Shown here: positions 7,833 through 17,505 of the stretch, one piece after another
How positions within the stretch are numbered: position 1 is the first letter of the stretch
Layout of the letters: every line of letters starts with the position of its first letter
DNA from: Devosia sp. Root685
Lineage (GTDB): Bacteria > Pseudomonadota > Alphaproteobacteria > Rhizobiales > Devosiaceae
Reading direction: 5' to 3'
DNA length: 64,000 nt
Assembly (NCBI RefSeq): GCF_001427875.1
Contig: NZ_LMHK01000001.1
Coordinates: forward strand, 560,871-624,870
Program-made: the position numbers and the translations under genes
The notes under the pieces: model-generated
What the model saw: only the letters and a program-made list of their open reading frames with translations
What the model was told of the DNA's origin: nothing
Databases searched by the model: none

Positions 7833-8061
7833 GATCCACTCGCCTTTGGAAGCCGACCAATAGAGGGTGTCAGCGCCACAATCCAGCCGGTATCATTGGG
7901 CATTGCAGCCGGCGGGCGGATGATTCTTGGATGAATTAGCACTGTTTAAGATGTGTTGAGGTACATATCTGAACGAGCCGAATAAACCGCGATGCGCAGG
8001 CCGTCTTCTTTTGCATCTCAATGCACCTTTGGGTGACCCTGATCTGGATAGACGTGAGCGA

Positions 8062-11000
8062 GTGACAATTTCGGCAGATCAGCCCGCGCCATCGCCGCCG
8101 CCTGCTCCTCCCGTTGCACCGCGGCGCCGGAAACGGCGAATCCTCGGCTGGGTCCTCGGCGTTCCCGCTGCCATTCTGCTGGTGCTTTATCTCGTTCTGC
8201 TCATAACCCCAATCCGCCTGCCGTTTTCCGGCGATGCGACGCGGGGATTCGTGCAGTCCATGCTGCCGGCCACCTCCACGCTTGAAATGGGCGATCTGGC
8301 CATTGCCGTTGAAAATGGCGTCTGGCCCGTCGTGCGATTTTCGCCCGTCGTGCTCACCGATACGCTGTCGGGCTCGCGGATCGCCATGGAAGCGCTGGAG
8401 GTCGGCTTTTCGCCCCTGCGCGCGCTGATGGGGCAGCCGGGCGCCTCGATCACGGTGGTGGGGCCGCATCTGCAGGTTGTGCAGGATTTGCATGGCCCGC
8501 GCCTCGCGCGCATGGAGATCGTCGAAGATCCGGAAGGCGGCGTACCGACGCTGCGGGTGCTCGAGGGCGATCAGGCCTATTCCCCGGTTGGTATCGGCAC
8601 CGAGGGACTGCACCTGGGTGCAGACGGCACCAAGCTGCGCTCGGACAATGACTGGCTCGTCTACAATCTCGAAGCCATGGAAGTGGCGATCGACGATTTC
8701 GTCGAACTGACCGAGCAGGGGCGTTTTTCCAAGCTCATCGTGCGCGACGCCACCATAGACATGACCGATTCCGTCTATGGCCTTTATCGCCGGTTTGACG
8801 ATGTCGAACTCGAAGTCGGACCTTCCCCCGATGGACGGCAGACGACGGGCGAATTTTCGGCGCGGATCGGTGGGCGGACTGTCACCGGCACGATCGATCG
8901 CCTGGTGGAGGAAGACGGCACCTCGCGGCTCAAGGTCGATGCCACCAATATCGACTTTGCCGCCATGCTGCCCTTCATCGACGATGCGACCAGCATGGCC
9001 GCGATGCGCGGCACCGGTGCGCTTTCCATCGATATCGGCTTCGATCCGGCCGGCGGCAAACTGGTCGATGGCACTTTCCGCATCGATTTGACCGGCATCG
9101 ATCTGCGCATCGGCAAGGACTATTTCCCGGTTGTCGGTTCGATCATGGAAATCGACTGGAATCCCGATCTTGGGCAGTTCCGGCTTGCCGATTCCGCCAT
9201 CCAGATCGGGCAGAGCAAAGCCCGCATTTCCGGCATTTTCGCCATGGGGCTCGATCAGAAATATGGGCCGACCATCGGCATATCGGTGCACGCCACCGAT
9301 GTGGCGCTGCAACCCAATGACATGGCAGCGCCCGAGCAGCCGTTCGACACCATGGATTTTTCCGGCTGGTCCGCACCGCTCTATGGCGCGGTCGGCATAG
9401 ACCGGTTCGTCGCCAAAAAGGGCGATGCCGTCATCGAAACCGCCGGGCGCATGGATATGCTGCAGTCCGGCTTCGGCGTCGATATGACCGTGGCCGGCAA
9501 GGGTGTAACGGCCGACGATATCAAGCGCATCTGGCCCTATTTCATGGGCGGGGAGAGCCGCGACTGGTTCGTGGCCAATGTCACCGGCGGGCATGTGGTC
9601 GAGGGGCGGCTGGAGTTCGATTTCCCTGTCGGCACGCTGTCGGCCGACGGCACTGCCAAAGCGATGCCGAAAGACGCGATGGATATCAACATCGTCGGCG
9701 AAGGTGTCGTCGTCCGGGCGACCGAGGCGATGGATCCGATCGCGCTCGATGGCCTGACGCGCTTGCAGGTCAACGGCACCAAGACCACGATCTCTGCCGA
9801 TGGCGGCAATATCGACACCGATCAAGGCACCATCGCCGTCCGGCGCCCGGCCATGATCTTTGACAGTTCGGATCCCGAGGAGAGCATTTTCGAGGTGTCC
9901 GGCAGTCTCGGCGCGCCGATTCCGGCTTTGCTCTCGCTGGGCACCCAGCTTCAGCCGGGAGCGCTCGCCCAGCTGGGCCTACCAATCGACCTCGCCGCCA
10001 TTACCGGCAATATCGACTTTGGCCTCGTTGCGACCATCGGCCTGCCCGCTGAAGAAACGGGCAAGGAGATGGACATCGACTATGCGGCCAACGGAACCAT
10101 CAGCAATTTCGCCAGCAGCGCACCGATCCAGGAGCGCACGATCGGCAATGGGCAGCTGACCTTTTCGGCGACGCAGGACAGCTATCAGCTCGGCGGCACC
10201 GCCGAGATCGACGGCATGGCCGCCGACCTTGCCGTCACCGGCACGCCGACGACCGCACCGCTATTCCAACTGGGTTCGACCGTTGAGGTTGCCGATCTCG
10301 CCAAGCTCGGCTTCGATGCCTCCCAGTTCCTCTCGGGCAAGGTGCGTTTCGTGGCCGAGCCGGCGGCAAACGGCACGATGAAAATGTCCGTGGACCTCGT
10401 GGATGCTGGCCTCACGATCAAGGATCTCGGGCTCCGCAAGGCGGCGGGCACGCCGGGCAGCCTCACGGCCACCGTGAAAATGGACGGCGAGGTGACCCAT
10501 CTCACCGATATCAGCCTCGGTTTTGGCGCGGTGCAGCTATCGGGCAAGCTCGATTATCACGCGACCGATGGTCTGGTGATGGCAGAATTCGACAAGGTGG
10601 CCCTTAGCGCCGGTGATAGCGCGCAGCTAATCTTAAAACCCAATGGCAGCGGCTTTGACGTGCAAATCCGCGGGGCGCAGCTGGACCTCAAACCCTTGCT
10701 CAGCCGCTTCTTCAGCCTCGGGGAAGGCAGTGGCGGGGTGCAGACGACGCAGATCAACCAGGCGATCAACCTCGACGTACAGCTCGACCGCGCCATCGGC
10801 TTTTATGCGACCACCGCCTTCAACGTCGATCTCGACCTGAGCCTCCGCGGTTCCGACCTGCGGCGCGCGACGGTTTCGGCGCAGTTCGGCGAGGGCAATG
10901 GGCTATCGGTTACGACCAATCCCGCGCCCAACGGCAGAACCCTCTCGGTCGCCTTCAACGATGCCGGCACGGTCCTGCGTTTCGTTGGTGTTTATTCCCA

Positions 11001-11532
11001 GCTGGCCGGGGGTAGCGGCAGTCTGGTGCTGACCACCGACCGCGAGGCGAATGCGGAAGGCGGGCGCTTGTTGATGCACAATTTCGCTATCGTCGATGAA
11101 GCCAATGTCGCGCAGATCCTGGGCAATCATTCGGATTCGCGCGCCGCCATCGCCCGTAGTAATCGCCTCGATTTCGACGCCGCCGAGGCCGATTTCATCC
11201 GCCGCAGCGATCGCGTTGAGGTCACGCGCGGCGTGCTTTCAGGCAGCACGGTCGGCGGCACGATGCGCGGCTTCATCTACACCAACAATCGCCAATACGA
11301 CCTGACCGGCACCTATGTGCCGCTCTTCGGCCTCAACAACGCCTTCCAGCAAATCCCGCTTCTCGGGCCATTGCTGGGTGGTCGCGACGGCGAGGGCCTG
11401 GTCGGCGTCACCTTCGCGGTGCGTGGGCCGCTCGATAATCCGCAGTTCCAGATCAACCCGCTGTCCCTGCTGGTGCCGGGCGCGTTCCGCGAGCTGTTCG
11501 AGTTCCGCGCACGGGAATTGCCCCCGGAATGA
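8062..11532 (+). CDS. Large AsmA-like/DUF3971 (YhdP family) membrane-anchored protein
   Basis: About 1156 residues. A Pro-rich, Arg-rich cytoplasmic start (PAPSPPPAPPVAPRRRKRR) leads into one membrane helix (ILGWVLGVPAAILLVLYLVL). A very long periplasmic region of repeated beta-strand motifs follows (for example LTRLQVNGTKTTISADGG, VTGTPTTAPLFQLGSTVE). The C-terminus (GTMRGFIYTNNRQYDLTGTY, then LVGVTFAVRGPLDNPQFQIN and SLLVPGAFRELF) is the AsmA_2-like end. YhdP/AsmA proteins form bridge-like lipid channels between inner and outer membranes. GTG 8062 is preferred; TTG 8011 is also in frame, so the start is uncertain. Monocistronic. Confidence 0.85.
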   Translation: MTISADQPAPSPPPAPPVAPRRRKRRILGWVLGVPAAILLVLYLVLLITPIRLPFSGDATRGFVQSMLPATSTLEMGDLAIAVENGVWPVVRFSPVVLTDTLSGSRIAMEALEVGFSPLRALMGQPGASITVVGPHLQVVQDLHGPRLARMEIVEDPEGGVPTLRVLEGDQAYSPVGIGTEGLHLGADGTKLRSDNDWLVYNLEAMEVAIDDFVELTEQGRFSKLIVRDATIDMTDSVYGLYRRFDDVELEVGPSPDGRQTTGEFSARIGGRTVTGTIDRLVEEDGTSRLKVDATNIDFAAMLPFIDDATSMAAMRGTGALSIDIGFDPAGGKLVDGTFRIDLTGIDLRIGKDYFPVVGSIMEIDWNPDLGQFRLADSAIQIGQSKARISGIFAMGLDQKYGPTIGISVHATDVALQPNDMAAPEQPFDTMDFSGWSAPLYGAVGIDRFVAKKGDAVIETAGRMDMLQSGFGVDMTVAGKGVTADDIKRIWPYFMGGESRDWFVANVTGGHVVEGRLEFDFPVGTLSADGTAKAMPKDAMDINIVGEGVVVRATEAMDPIALDGLTRLQVNGTKTTISADGGNIDTDQGTIAVRRPAMIFDSSDPEESIFEVSGSLGAPIPALLSLGTQLQPGALAQLGLPIDLAAITGNIDFGLVATIGLPAEETGKEMDIDYAANGTISNFASSAPIQERTIGNGQLTFSATQDSYQLGGTAEIDGMAADLAVTGTPTTAPLFQLGSTVEVADLAKLGFDASQFLSGKVRFVAEPAANGTMKMSVDLVDAGLTIKDLGLRKAAGTPGSLTATVKMDGEVTHLTDISLGFGAVQLSGKLDYHATDGLVMAEFDKVALSAGDSAQLILKPNGSGFDVQIRGAQLDLKPLLSRFFSLGEGSGGVQTTQINQAINLDVQLDRAIGFYATTAFNVDLDLSLRGSDLRRATVSAQFGEGNGLSVTTNPAPNGRTLSVAFNDAGTVLRFVGVYSQLAGGSGSLVLTTDREANAEGGRLLMHNFAIVDEANVAQILGNHSDSRAAIARSNRLDFDAAEADFIRRSDRVEVTRGVLSGSTVGGTMRGFIYTNNRQYDLTGTYVPLFGLNNAFQQIPLLGPLLGGRDGEGLVGVTFAVRGPLDNPQFQINPLSLLVPGAFRELFEFRARELPPE

Positions 11533-11555
11533 ATCGCTCCGGTGCGCATGGCGCA

Positions 11556-11666
11556 CCCCCACCTAACCTCCCCCCTCATAGGGGGAGGGATCTGCCGGTG
11601 GCGCTCCGATATTGAGGCAAAAACCGCTGCGTTCCTCCCCCTTGTCAGGGGGAGGCTAGGTGGGGG
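11556..11666. repeat. Dispersed palindromic repeat, copy B
   Basis: Lies between two convergent genes. Arms 11556-11574 (CCCCCACCTAACCTCCCCC) and 11648-11666 are complementary at 18 of 19 positions. Each arm also folds on itself (CCTCCCCC with GGGGGAGG after a short loop). It shares the CCTCCCCC...GGGGGAGG style with copies A and C, but the unique middle (TGCCGGTGGCGCTCC) differs, so it is a related subtype. Confidence 0.8.
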
Positions 11667-11691
11667 TAGCGGCAATAGCTGAGAGTGGAGA

Positions 11692-12942
11692 TCAGATCGG
11701 CTTGATCAGCGCATGGCGCTTCTTGCCGACCGAGAGTTTTATCACCCCCTCGGGCAGCAGCGCGTTTTCGCCCAAATTCAGCTTGTCATCGTCAACGCTC
11801 GCATCGTTGACCTTCACGGCCCCCGAAGCGATGTGGCGGCGCGCTTCGCCGTTCGAAGCGGCCAGACCGGCCGTCACCAGCGCATTGAGAATGCCGATCC
11901 CCGAATTCAGTTCGGCATGCGTCACTTCCGCCGTCGGCAGCGACAGGTCGATGGCGCCGGATTCGAAGGTCGCCAGGGCCGTTGCCGCCGCCTGAATGGC
12001 CGCATCGCGGCCGTGGACGATCGCCGTCACTTCCGTCGCCAAGATCTTCTTGGCTTCGTTGATCTCGTTGCCACCGAGCGCGCCGATGCGTTCGATTTCC
12101 GAAATCGGCAGACGCGTGAAAATTTTCAGGAATTTTACGACGTCGGCGTCTTCGGTGTTCCTGAAATACTGCCAGAAATCATAGGGCGAGAACAGGTCGC
12201 CATTGAGCCAGACGGCGCCAGAAGCCGATTTTCCCATTTTCTCACCAGATGACTTAGTGAGCAGTGGGGTGGTCAATGCATAAAGCTGCGGCCCGCCCAT
12301 GCGATGGCTGAGGTCCACACCATTGATAATGTTGCCCCACTGGTCCGACCCACCCATCTGCAACACGGTACCATAGCGCCGGTTGAGTTCTGTGAAGTCA
12401 TAACCTTGCATGATCATGTAGTTGAATTCGAGGAAGCTCAGCGACTGCTCGCGGTCGAGGCGCAGCTTTACTGAATCGAACGAGAGCATGCGGTTGACCG
12501 AGAAGTGGCGGCCAACGTCGCGCAGGAATTCGATGTAGTTCAGCTTCAAGAGCCAATCGGCATTGTTCACCATCATGGCGGGGTTAGAACCGCCATAGTT
12601 GAGAATATTGCCGTAGACGCGCTTGATGCTCTCGATGTTCTCGGCGATCTGCTCGACGGTGAGCAGCTTGCGCTGATCATCGCGGAAGGACGGATCGCCC
12701 ACCATGGAGGTGCCGCCGCCCATCAGGCTGATCGCCTGGTGACCGGTTTCCTGCAGCCAGTAGAGCATGGTGACGGTGATCAGATTGCCGATATGGATCG
12801 ACGTCGCCGTCGCGTCATAGCCGACATAGCCGGTGATCTTGGAGGTCAGCGCAAGCTTGTCGAGACCCTCGGGATCGGAAATCTGGTGGATGAAGCCGCG
12901 CTCGTCGAGGACGCGGAGGAAATCGGATTTGTACTTGGTCAT
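11692..12942 (-). CDS. tyrS: Tyrosine--tRNA ligase
   Basis: A 416-residue class I aminoacyl-tRNA synthetase that charges tRNA-Tyr. The ATP-binding HIGH-type motif is HIGN (after [10 protein letters not shown]), the second signature is KMGKS ([12 protein letters not shown]), and the tyrosine pocket is seen in [11 protein letters not shown] and [11 protein letters not shown]-terminal S4 RNA-binding domain is present ([18 protein letters not shown]). KMGKS with this layout is the TyrRS type of most proteobacteria (TyrZ-like split not tested). Start ATG 12942 gives the usual [12 protein letters not shown]. Confidence 0.97.
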   Translation of the reverse strand: MTKYKSDFLRVLDERGFIHQISDPEGLDKLALTSKITGYVGYDATATSIHIGNLITVTMLYWLQETGHQAISLMGGGTSMVGDPSFRDDQRKLLTVEQIAENIESIKRVYGNILNYGGSNPAMMVNNADWLLKLNYIEFLRDVGRHFSVNRMLSFDSVKLRLDREQSLSFLEFNYMIMQGYDFTELNRRYGTVLQMGGSDQWGNIINGVDLSHRMGGPQLYALTTPLLTKSSGEKMGKSASGAVWLNGDLFSPYDFWQYFRNTEDADVVKFLKIFTRLPISEIERIGALGGNEINEAKKILATEVTAIVHGRDAAIQAAATALATFESGAIDLSLPTAEVTHAELNSGIGILNALVTAGLAASNGEARRHIASGAVKVNDASVDDDKLNLGENALLPEGVIKLSVGKKRHALIKPI

Positions 12943-13005
12943 TTTGCGATCCAGAAATGTCTTCTTCTTCGCCGCGTCATTCCATCCTTCCCCGCGTCAT
13001 CCCCG

Positions 13006-13081
13006 CCCCGGATCAAGTCCGGGGTAAACTAGCGGGGATCTCCGGCATATGCCGAAAGGGGGATTCCCGCTTGCGCGGGAA
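13006..13081. repeat. REP-like cluster of three short palindromes
   Basis: Three hairpins in a row: CCCCGGA/TCCGGGG around TCAAG (13006-13024), the 12-bp palindrome CGGCATATGCCG (13043-13054), and TTCCCGC/GCGGGAA around TTGC (13064-13081). The last is followed by TGACGTCGT, as in the common alphaproteobacterial repeat ending GGGAATGACG. A diverged relative of the third unit is at 23526-23571. Confidence 0.8.
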
Positions 13082-13148
13082 TGACGTCGTGAATGCAAAT
13101 GTCGCGGTGCTGGGAATGACCGCAGGTAGAATGCGCCCTGAAGAGTTT

Positions 13149-13278
13149 GTTTGAGAACTCGCTGGGGCGAGTCAGGTGGCGTGGTTTTCGAGAACCGGAG
13201 CGCAGCGTACATATGGTACGTGAGCACCGGAAGCGGAGAAAATCGCGTCAGATGGCCGACCCAGTAGAGTTCCCAAAC
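13149..13278. other. Structured element, possible RNA or mobile palindromic repeat
   Basis: A 130-nt unit closed by GTTTGAGAACTC (13149-13160) and GAGTTCCCAAAC (13267-13278), 11 of 12 paired. Next inside, CTGGG (13162-13166) pairs with CCCAG (13260-13264). At the tip CCGG (13195-13198) pairs with CCGG (13227-13230), and GCGTAC (13205-13210) pairs with GTACGT (13216-13221) around loop ATATG. Between them are purine-rich internal loops AGCGCA and GAGCA. It is not coding on either strand by any convincing sign. Family unknown to me; transcript and direction not shown. Confidence 0.6.
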
Positions 13279-13283
13279 GGGCT

Positions 13284-13946
13284 CTAGCGCCCGCCGCCGT
13301 CCGCGATCTCCTGACGGCGACGGTCGAGATATTGCGCACACCGTGTCGTCAGTTCGTCGATTTTGCCTTCGTAGAAGTGGTTGGCACCCTCGACGATCTG
13401 TTGATCGATGGTGATGCCCTTCTGGGTCTTGAGCTTGTCCACGAGCTTTTGGACCGAGGTGGGCGGCGCCACGCGGTCCTTGTCGCCATGAATGATCAGG
13501 CCAGAAGACGGGCAGGGGGCCAGGAACGAGAAATCGTAGAGGTTTTCCGGCGGCGACACCGAGATGAAGCCTTCGACTTCCGGACGGCGCATAAGAAGCT
13601 GCATGCCGATCCAGGCGCCGAACGAGAAGCCGGCGATCCAGCAGCCGCGCGATTCGCGGTTGATGATCTGCAGCCAGTCGAGCGCTGCGGCGGCGTCCGA
13701 GAGTTCGCCGATGCCGTGGTCGAACACGCCCTGCGAGCGGCCGACGCCACGCGAGTTGAAGCGCAGGACCGAAAAGCCGCGTTCGGCGAACATGTAGAAC
13801 AGGTTATAGACGATCTGATTGTTCATCGTCCCGCCGAACTGCGGATGCGGATGCAAAACGATCGCTATGGGCGCGTTCGGTTCCTTGCCCGGCTGGTAGC
13901 GGCCTTCGAGGCGGCCCTCGGGGCCATTGAAGATAACTTCAGGCAT
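13284..13946 (-). CDS. Alpha/beta hydrolase family protein
   Basis: A 220-residue cytoplasmic protein. ATG 13946 (MPEVIFNGPEGRLEGRY) is chosen over an upstream in-frame start because it matches the typical family N-terminus and follows GGAAAAGA. Fold markers: the oxyanion strand HPHPQFGGTMNN, the RFNSRGVGRSQG loop, the nucleophile elbow GFSFGA with Ser, the acid region IIHGDKDRVAPP and the catalytic His in GANHFYEGK. Similar proteins in rhizobia are annotated as dienelactone-hydrolase-like or KTN-type esterases, with unknown substrate. Spaced 284 bases from the suf operon and divergent from it. Confidence 0.82.
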   Translation of the reverse strand: MPEVIFNGPEGRLEGRYQPGKEPNAPIAIVLHPHPQFGGTMNNQIVYNLFYMFAERGFSVLRFNSRGVGRSQGVFDHGIGELSDAAAALDWLQIINRESRGCWIAGFSFGAWIGMQLLMRRPEVEGFISVSPPENLYDFSFLAPCPSSGLIIHGDKDRVAPPTSVQKLVDKLKTQKGITIDQQIVEGANHFYEGKIDELTTRCAQYLDRRRQEIADGGGR

Positions 13947-14230
13947 GGTGTCTTTTCCGGCCTTTTTCGGCTCTGTCACTAAGTTGATCCGAGTGTTCAG
14001 GATTACTTCCCGCGCGGCTTGACTAAGCGCGGGAGCCTCCCTAAAACATGGGTCGAAAAAACCAGTTTAGAATGGTTCGAAATTCGGTTTTTGGCCGCAA
14101 GCGGCCGTGTTGAGCGCCCCTTGTAATGAAGTTGGGCGGCAAATTTCAAGAAGTGTTTGGTTTGCGGGATGCTTCGGCGTCCCGTTCCGGGCATGGAAGG
14201 CATGTTGGGGGCGCAACCCCAAGAAGGCAA

Positions 14231-15376
14231 ATGGCGAAAGAGAGCATCTATCTCGATCACAATGCCACCGCTCCGCTTCGTCTGGAAGCGCGCGCGGCGC
14301 TCCTTGCTGCGCTCGATTTGACGGGCAATCCGTCCTCCGTTCACGCCCATGGCCGCAAGCTGCGCGATCTCATCGAGACCGGTCGCCAGCAGGTCGCGCG
14401 CCTTGCCGGCGCCGAAACCCGTCAGGTCGTCTTTACCGGCTCGGCCACCGAAGCCCTCACGCAAGCCATCGTCGGCGGCGCGCGCACCTTCTCAGCAGGC
14501 GCCGTGGCGATCAGTGCGGGGGAGCATGCTGCGGTCGCCAAGGCGGCCGACGCCACGGGCCTGCCGGTGTGGACAATCCCGCTTCTGGCCGATGGGCGTA
14601 TTGATCTCGATCAACTTCGCGCCGCTTTGCAGCGCGCGGACGACGAGGGCATCACGCTCCTCGTCGCGGTCCATTGGGTGAACAACGAAACCGGCGTCAT
14701 CCAGCCGATCGGCCCGATTTCCGCTCTCGTCGGTCCCACCCGCCATACCCTCGTCATTGATGCGGTGCAGGCTCTGGGCAAGCTCGATCTGGATTTTGCG
14801 GCTTCCGCTGCCGATATGATGGCAATCAGCGGCCACAAGATCGGTGCGCCGGCCGGCATCGGCGCGCTGTTGGTAAAAGGTCACGCCGATACGGTGCGGC
14901 TCATTCCCGGTGGCGGGCAAGAGCAGGGGCGCCGTGGCGGCACGGAATCGGCGGCACTGATCAGCGCTTTCGGTGCTGCGGCTGCGGCCGAACGTTTGAA
15001 TATGGAAGCTGTCTCCGCGCTGACCGGGTGTGTTGAAGACGGGTTGAAGGCTTTGGCGCCCGATGTGGTGATCTTCGGCGAAAGCGCCGAACGCGTTGGC
15101 AATGTCGTCAATTTCGCCGTCCCGGGCATCCGGAATGCCACGGCGATGATGGCGCTGGACTTGGCTGGCCTGTCGGTTTCCGCCGGCTCGGCCTGTTCGT
15201 CGGGCAAGGTCGGCGCAAGCCATGTGCTTCTGGCCATGGGCGTCGAGCGCGACCTTGCCGATTGCGCCTTGCGCGTGAGTTTCGGCTGGAACTCCAAGGC
15301 AGAAGATGCCGAGGCGTTCCTGGCCGGTTTTGAAACGATCCTTGCCCGCCACAAGCGGACGGGACAAGCGGCTTAG
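14231..15376 (+). CDS. Cysteine desulfurase, class V aminotransferase (NifS/IscS type)
   Basis: A 381-residue PLP enzyme that removes sulfur from cysteine as a protein-bound persulfide for Fe-S assembly. It opens YLDHNATAPLR, has the PLP lysine in SGHKIGAPAGIG, the active-site Cys loop SAGSACSSGK (long-loop, group I type) and the phosphate-binding region RRGGTES. ATG 14231 is used because AAGAAGG precedes it; a longer in-frame start at 14126 lacks support. It is the first gene of the SUF operon, and a second, SufS-type desulfurase occurs further down. The 284 bases upstream (13947-14230) show no clear Rrf2/IscR box by eye. Confidence 0.92.
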   Translation: MAKESIYLDHNATAPLRLEARAALLAALDLTGNPSSVHAHGRKLRDLIETGRQQVARLAGAETRQVVFTGSATEALTQAIVGGARTFSAGAVAISAGEHAAVAKAADATGLPVWTIPLLADGRIDLDQLRAALQRADDEGITLLVAVHWVNNETGVIQPIGPISALVGPTRHTLVIDAVQALGKLDLDFAASAADMMAISGHKIGAPAGIGALLVKGHADTVRLIPGGGQEQGRRGGTESAALISAFGAAAAAERLNMEAVSALTGCVEDGLKALAPDVVIFGESAERVGNVVNFAVPGIRNATAMMALDLAGLSVSAGSACSSGKVGASHVLLAMGVERDLADCALRVSFGWNSKAEDAEAFLAGFETILARHKRTGQAA

Positions 15377-15439
15377 GCTGCTGGGAATAAAAATGTTCGC
15401 GGCGGCCTTGAACCGCCGAGGGACGAAAAGGAGAGCCTG

Positions 15440-16969
15440 ATGGCGGACTACGGTATTCCAACGTTGAAGGAAGAGATCGATCGGGAAACGGTCGAACAGG
15501 TGCTGGCGCTCGACGTCGACAAATACAAGTACGGCTTCGAAACCGATATCGAATCCGACGTGTTGCCGCCCGGCCTCACCGAGGAAACGGTCCGCTTTAT
15601 CTCTGCCAAGAAGGACGAGCCGGAATGGATGCTCGAATGGCGTCTAGACGCGTTCCGGCGTTTCCAGACCCTCGAAGAGCCGACCTGGGCCAAACTGCAC
15701 TATCCCAAGATCGACCTTCAGGCGATCAGCTTCTATGCGGCTCCAAAGTCCTTCAAGGGCCCCAAAAGCCTTGATGAAGTCGATCCCGAACTCCTCAAGA
15801 CCTATGCCAAGCTCGGTATTCCACTGAAGGAACAGGCGATTCTCGCCGGCGTCGAAGGCGCCGCTGAATCCGTCGGCACGCCCTTTGGCGCCAATGTGGC
15901 CGTCGATGCCGTGTTCGACTCCGTTTCGGTCGTCACCACGTTCCGCGAAGAGCTGGCCAAGGTCGGCATCATCTTCTGTTCGATCTCGGAGGCCGTGCGC
16001 GAGCACCCCGAGCTCGTCAAGCAGTACCTCGGCTCGGTGGTCCCGGTTTCGGACAACTACTATGCGACGCTGAATTCCGCCGTCTTTACCGATGGGTCCT
16101 TCGTCTACATCCCCAAGGGCGTTCGCTGCCCGATGGAGCTGTCGACCTATTTCCGCATCAACGAAAGGAATACCGGCCAGTTCGAGCGCACGCTGATCAT
16201 CGCCGACGATGACAGCTACGTCTCCTATCTCGAAGGCTGCACCGCACCCTCGCGCGACGAAAACCAGCTCCATGCTGCCGTCGTCGAGCTGGTCGCCCTC
16301 GACAATGCCGAAATCAAATACTCCACCGTCCAGAACTGGTATCCGGGCGACAAGGACGGCAAGGGCGGCATCTACAATTTCGTCACCAAGCGTGGCGATT
16401 GCCGTGGCGTCAATTCGCACATTTCCTGGACGCAGGTCGAAACCGGTTCGGCCATCACCTGGAAATATCCGAGCTGCATTCTGCGCGGCGACGGTTCGCG
16501 CGGCGAATTCTATTCCATCGCCATTTCGAACGGCTACCAGCAGGTCGATAGCGGCACCAAGATGATCCATCTGGGCAAGAACACGTCGAGCCGCATCATC
16601 TCCAAGGGTATCGCCGCCGGCTTCTCGGACAATACCTATCGCGGCCAGGTCTCGGCCCACGCCAAGGCGAAAAACGCCCGCAACTTCACCCAGTGCGACT
16701 CGCTGCTCATCGGCGACAAGTGCGGCGCCCACACGGTTCCCTATATCGAGAGCCGCAACGGCACCGCCGTCTTCGAGCACGAAGCGACGACGTCGAAAAT
16801 TTCCGACGACCAGATGTTCTATTGCCTGCAGCGCGGCCTCAACGAGGAAGAAGCTGTGGCGCTGATCGTCAATGGCTTCGTCCGCGATGTGCTTCAGCAC
16901 CTACCGATGGAGTTCATGGTCGAAACGCAGAAGCTGATTTCGATCAGCCTCGAAGGCAGTGTTGGATGA
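15440..16969 (+). CDS. sufB: Fe-S cluster assembly scaffold SufB
   Basis: A 509-residue SufB, the scaffold half of the SufBC2D complex on which new Fe-S clusters form in the cytosol. The sulfur-accepting Cys region is [17 protein letters not shown], and a second conserved Cys is in [16 protein letters not shown]. The C-terminal helix [20 protein letters not shown] contacts SufC. A strong AAGGAG lies before ATG 15440. The stop overlaps the start of the cupin gene as ATGA (16966-16969). Slightly longer than E. coli SufB (495). Confidence 0.97.
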   Translation: MADYGIPTLKEEIDRETVEQVLALDVDKYKYGFETDIESDVLPPGLTEETVRFISAKKDEPEWMLEWRLDAFRRFQTLEEPTWAKLHYPKIDLQAISFYAAPKSFKGPKSLDEVDPELLKTYAKLGIPLKEQAILAGVEGAAESVGTPFGANVAVDAVFDSVSVVTTFREELAKVGIIFCSISEAVREHPELVKQYLGSVVPVSDNYYATLNSAVFTDGSFVYIPKGVRCPMELSTYFRINERNTGQFERTLIIADDDSYVSYLEGCTAPSRDENQLHAAVVELVALDNAEIKYSTVQNWYPGDKDGKGGIYNFVTKRGDCRGVNSHISWTQVETGSAITWKYPSCILRGDGSRGEFYSIAISNGYQQVDSGTKMIHLGKNTSSRIISKGIAAGFSDNTYRGQVSAHAKAKNARNFTQCDSLLIGDKCGAHTVPYIESRNGTAVFEHEATTSKISDDQMFYCLQRGLNEEEAVALIVNGFVRDVLQHLPMEFMVETQKLISISLEGSVG

Positions 16970-17466
16970 GCCAGGCCACCCGTCCAGTTGTAAGCCTTTC
17001 GGAGCTCTCTCTCGAACCGTTCGAGCAGGGAACTCTATATAAAGGCGCCGACGCCTCTGTTGCGCAGCAACTGGGGCTGAAGGCACTGGGCGCACGGTAC
17101 AACGAGATTCCGCCCGGCAAGTCGAGCTGCCCCTTCCACAACCACCACGTCGAAGAAGAGCTCTTCATCGTGCTGGAAGGCGAGGGGACCTATCGCTTCG
17201 GCACCGAGCGCTATTCGTTTAAAGCTGGCGACGTGCTTGGCGCGCCGACCGGCGGCCCGGACACGGCACACCAGATCCTCAATACCGGATCGGTGACGCT
17301 GAAATATCTGGGCGTGGCCAACAATGCCGATACCGAAGTCTGCGAATACCCTGACTCGGGGAAATTCCAGGTGACGAGCCGCTCTTCGGCCGATCGTCGC
17401 CTGCGCCACTGCGGCCGCGAAGGCCAGCATCACCTTGATTATTGGGATGGCGAGCCGGGCGCCTGA
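16966..17466 (+). CDS. Cupin domain protein inside the SUF operon
   Basis: A 166-residue single-domain cupin. Motif 1 is complete ([17 protein letters not shown]: two His and a Glu as metal ligands) and motif 2 is complete ([19 protein letters not shown], with the third His). The protein should bind a metal ion, often iron or manganese. The C-terminus is rich in His, Arg and Asp ([18 protein letters not shown]). Its ATG overlaps the sufB stop, so it is translated together with sufB, and sufC follows after 39 bases. No cupin is part of the known SUF machinery of E. coli. A role in iron supply or as a metal-dependent enzyme is a guess from position. Confidence 0.88.
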   Translation: MSQATRPVVSLSELSLEPFEQGTLYKGADASVAQQLGLKALGARYNEIPPGKSSCPFHNHHVEEELFIVLEGEGTYRFGTERYSFKAGDVLGAPTGGPDTAHQILNTGSVTLKYLGVANNADTEVCEYPDSGKFQVTSRSSADRRLRHCGREGQHHLDYWDGEPGA

Positions 17467-17505
17467 GGCGCTGCCAGCAATCCCTTCCGCAATTGGAGAA
17501 GAAAT

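Larger units (their letters stand above)
12943..13283. other. Intergenic region with repeats, 341 bases
   Basis: No gene is supported here. The first part holds REP-like palindromes (13006-13081), the second part a long folded element (13149-13278). Open frames on both strands have no ribosome-binding site and follow the palindromes. The promoter of tyrS (minus strand) must lie in or near 12943-13000, but no convincing -35/-10 pair was found. Confidence 0.7.

Noticed and set aside
7936..9825. Long open frame on the minus strand inside the AsmA-like gene (629 codons)
   Set aside because: It lies fully antisense to a gene with clear fold features. Its product is rich in His, Arg, Gly and Asp, as expected when GC-rich codons are read backwards.
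12997..13341. Minus-strand frame through the REP cluster and the 130-nt element
   Set aside because: It runs through palindromes and folded sequence that explain the open frame. No start signal.
13947..14230. IscR/RirA-type operator before the suf operon
   Set aside because: No convincing inverted repeat or iron-box pattern could be pointed out by eye.
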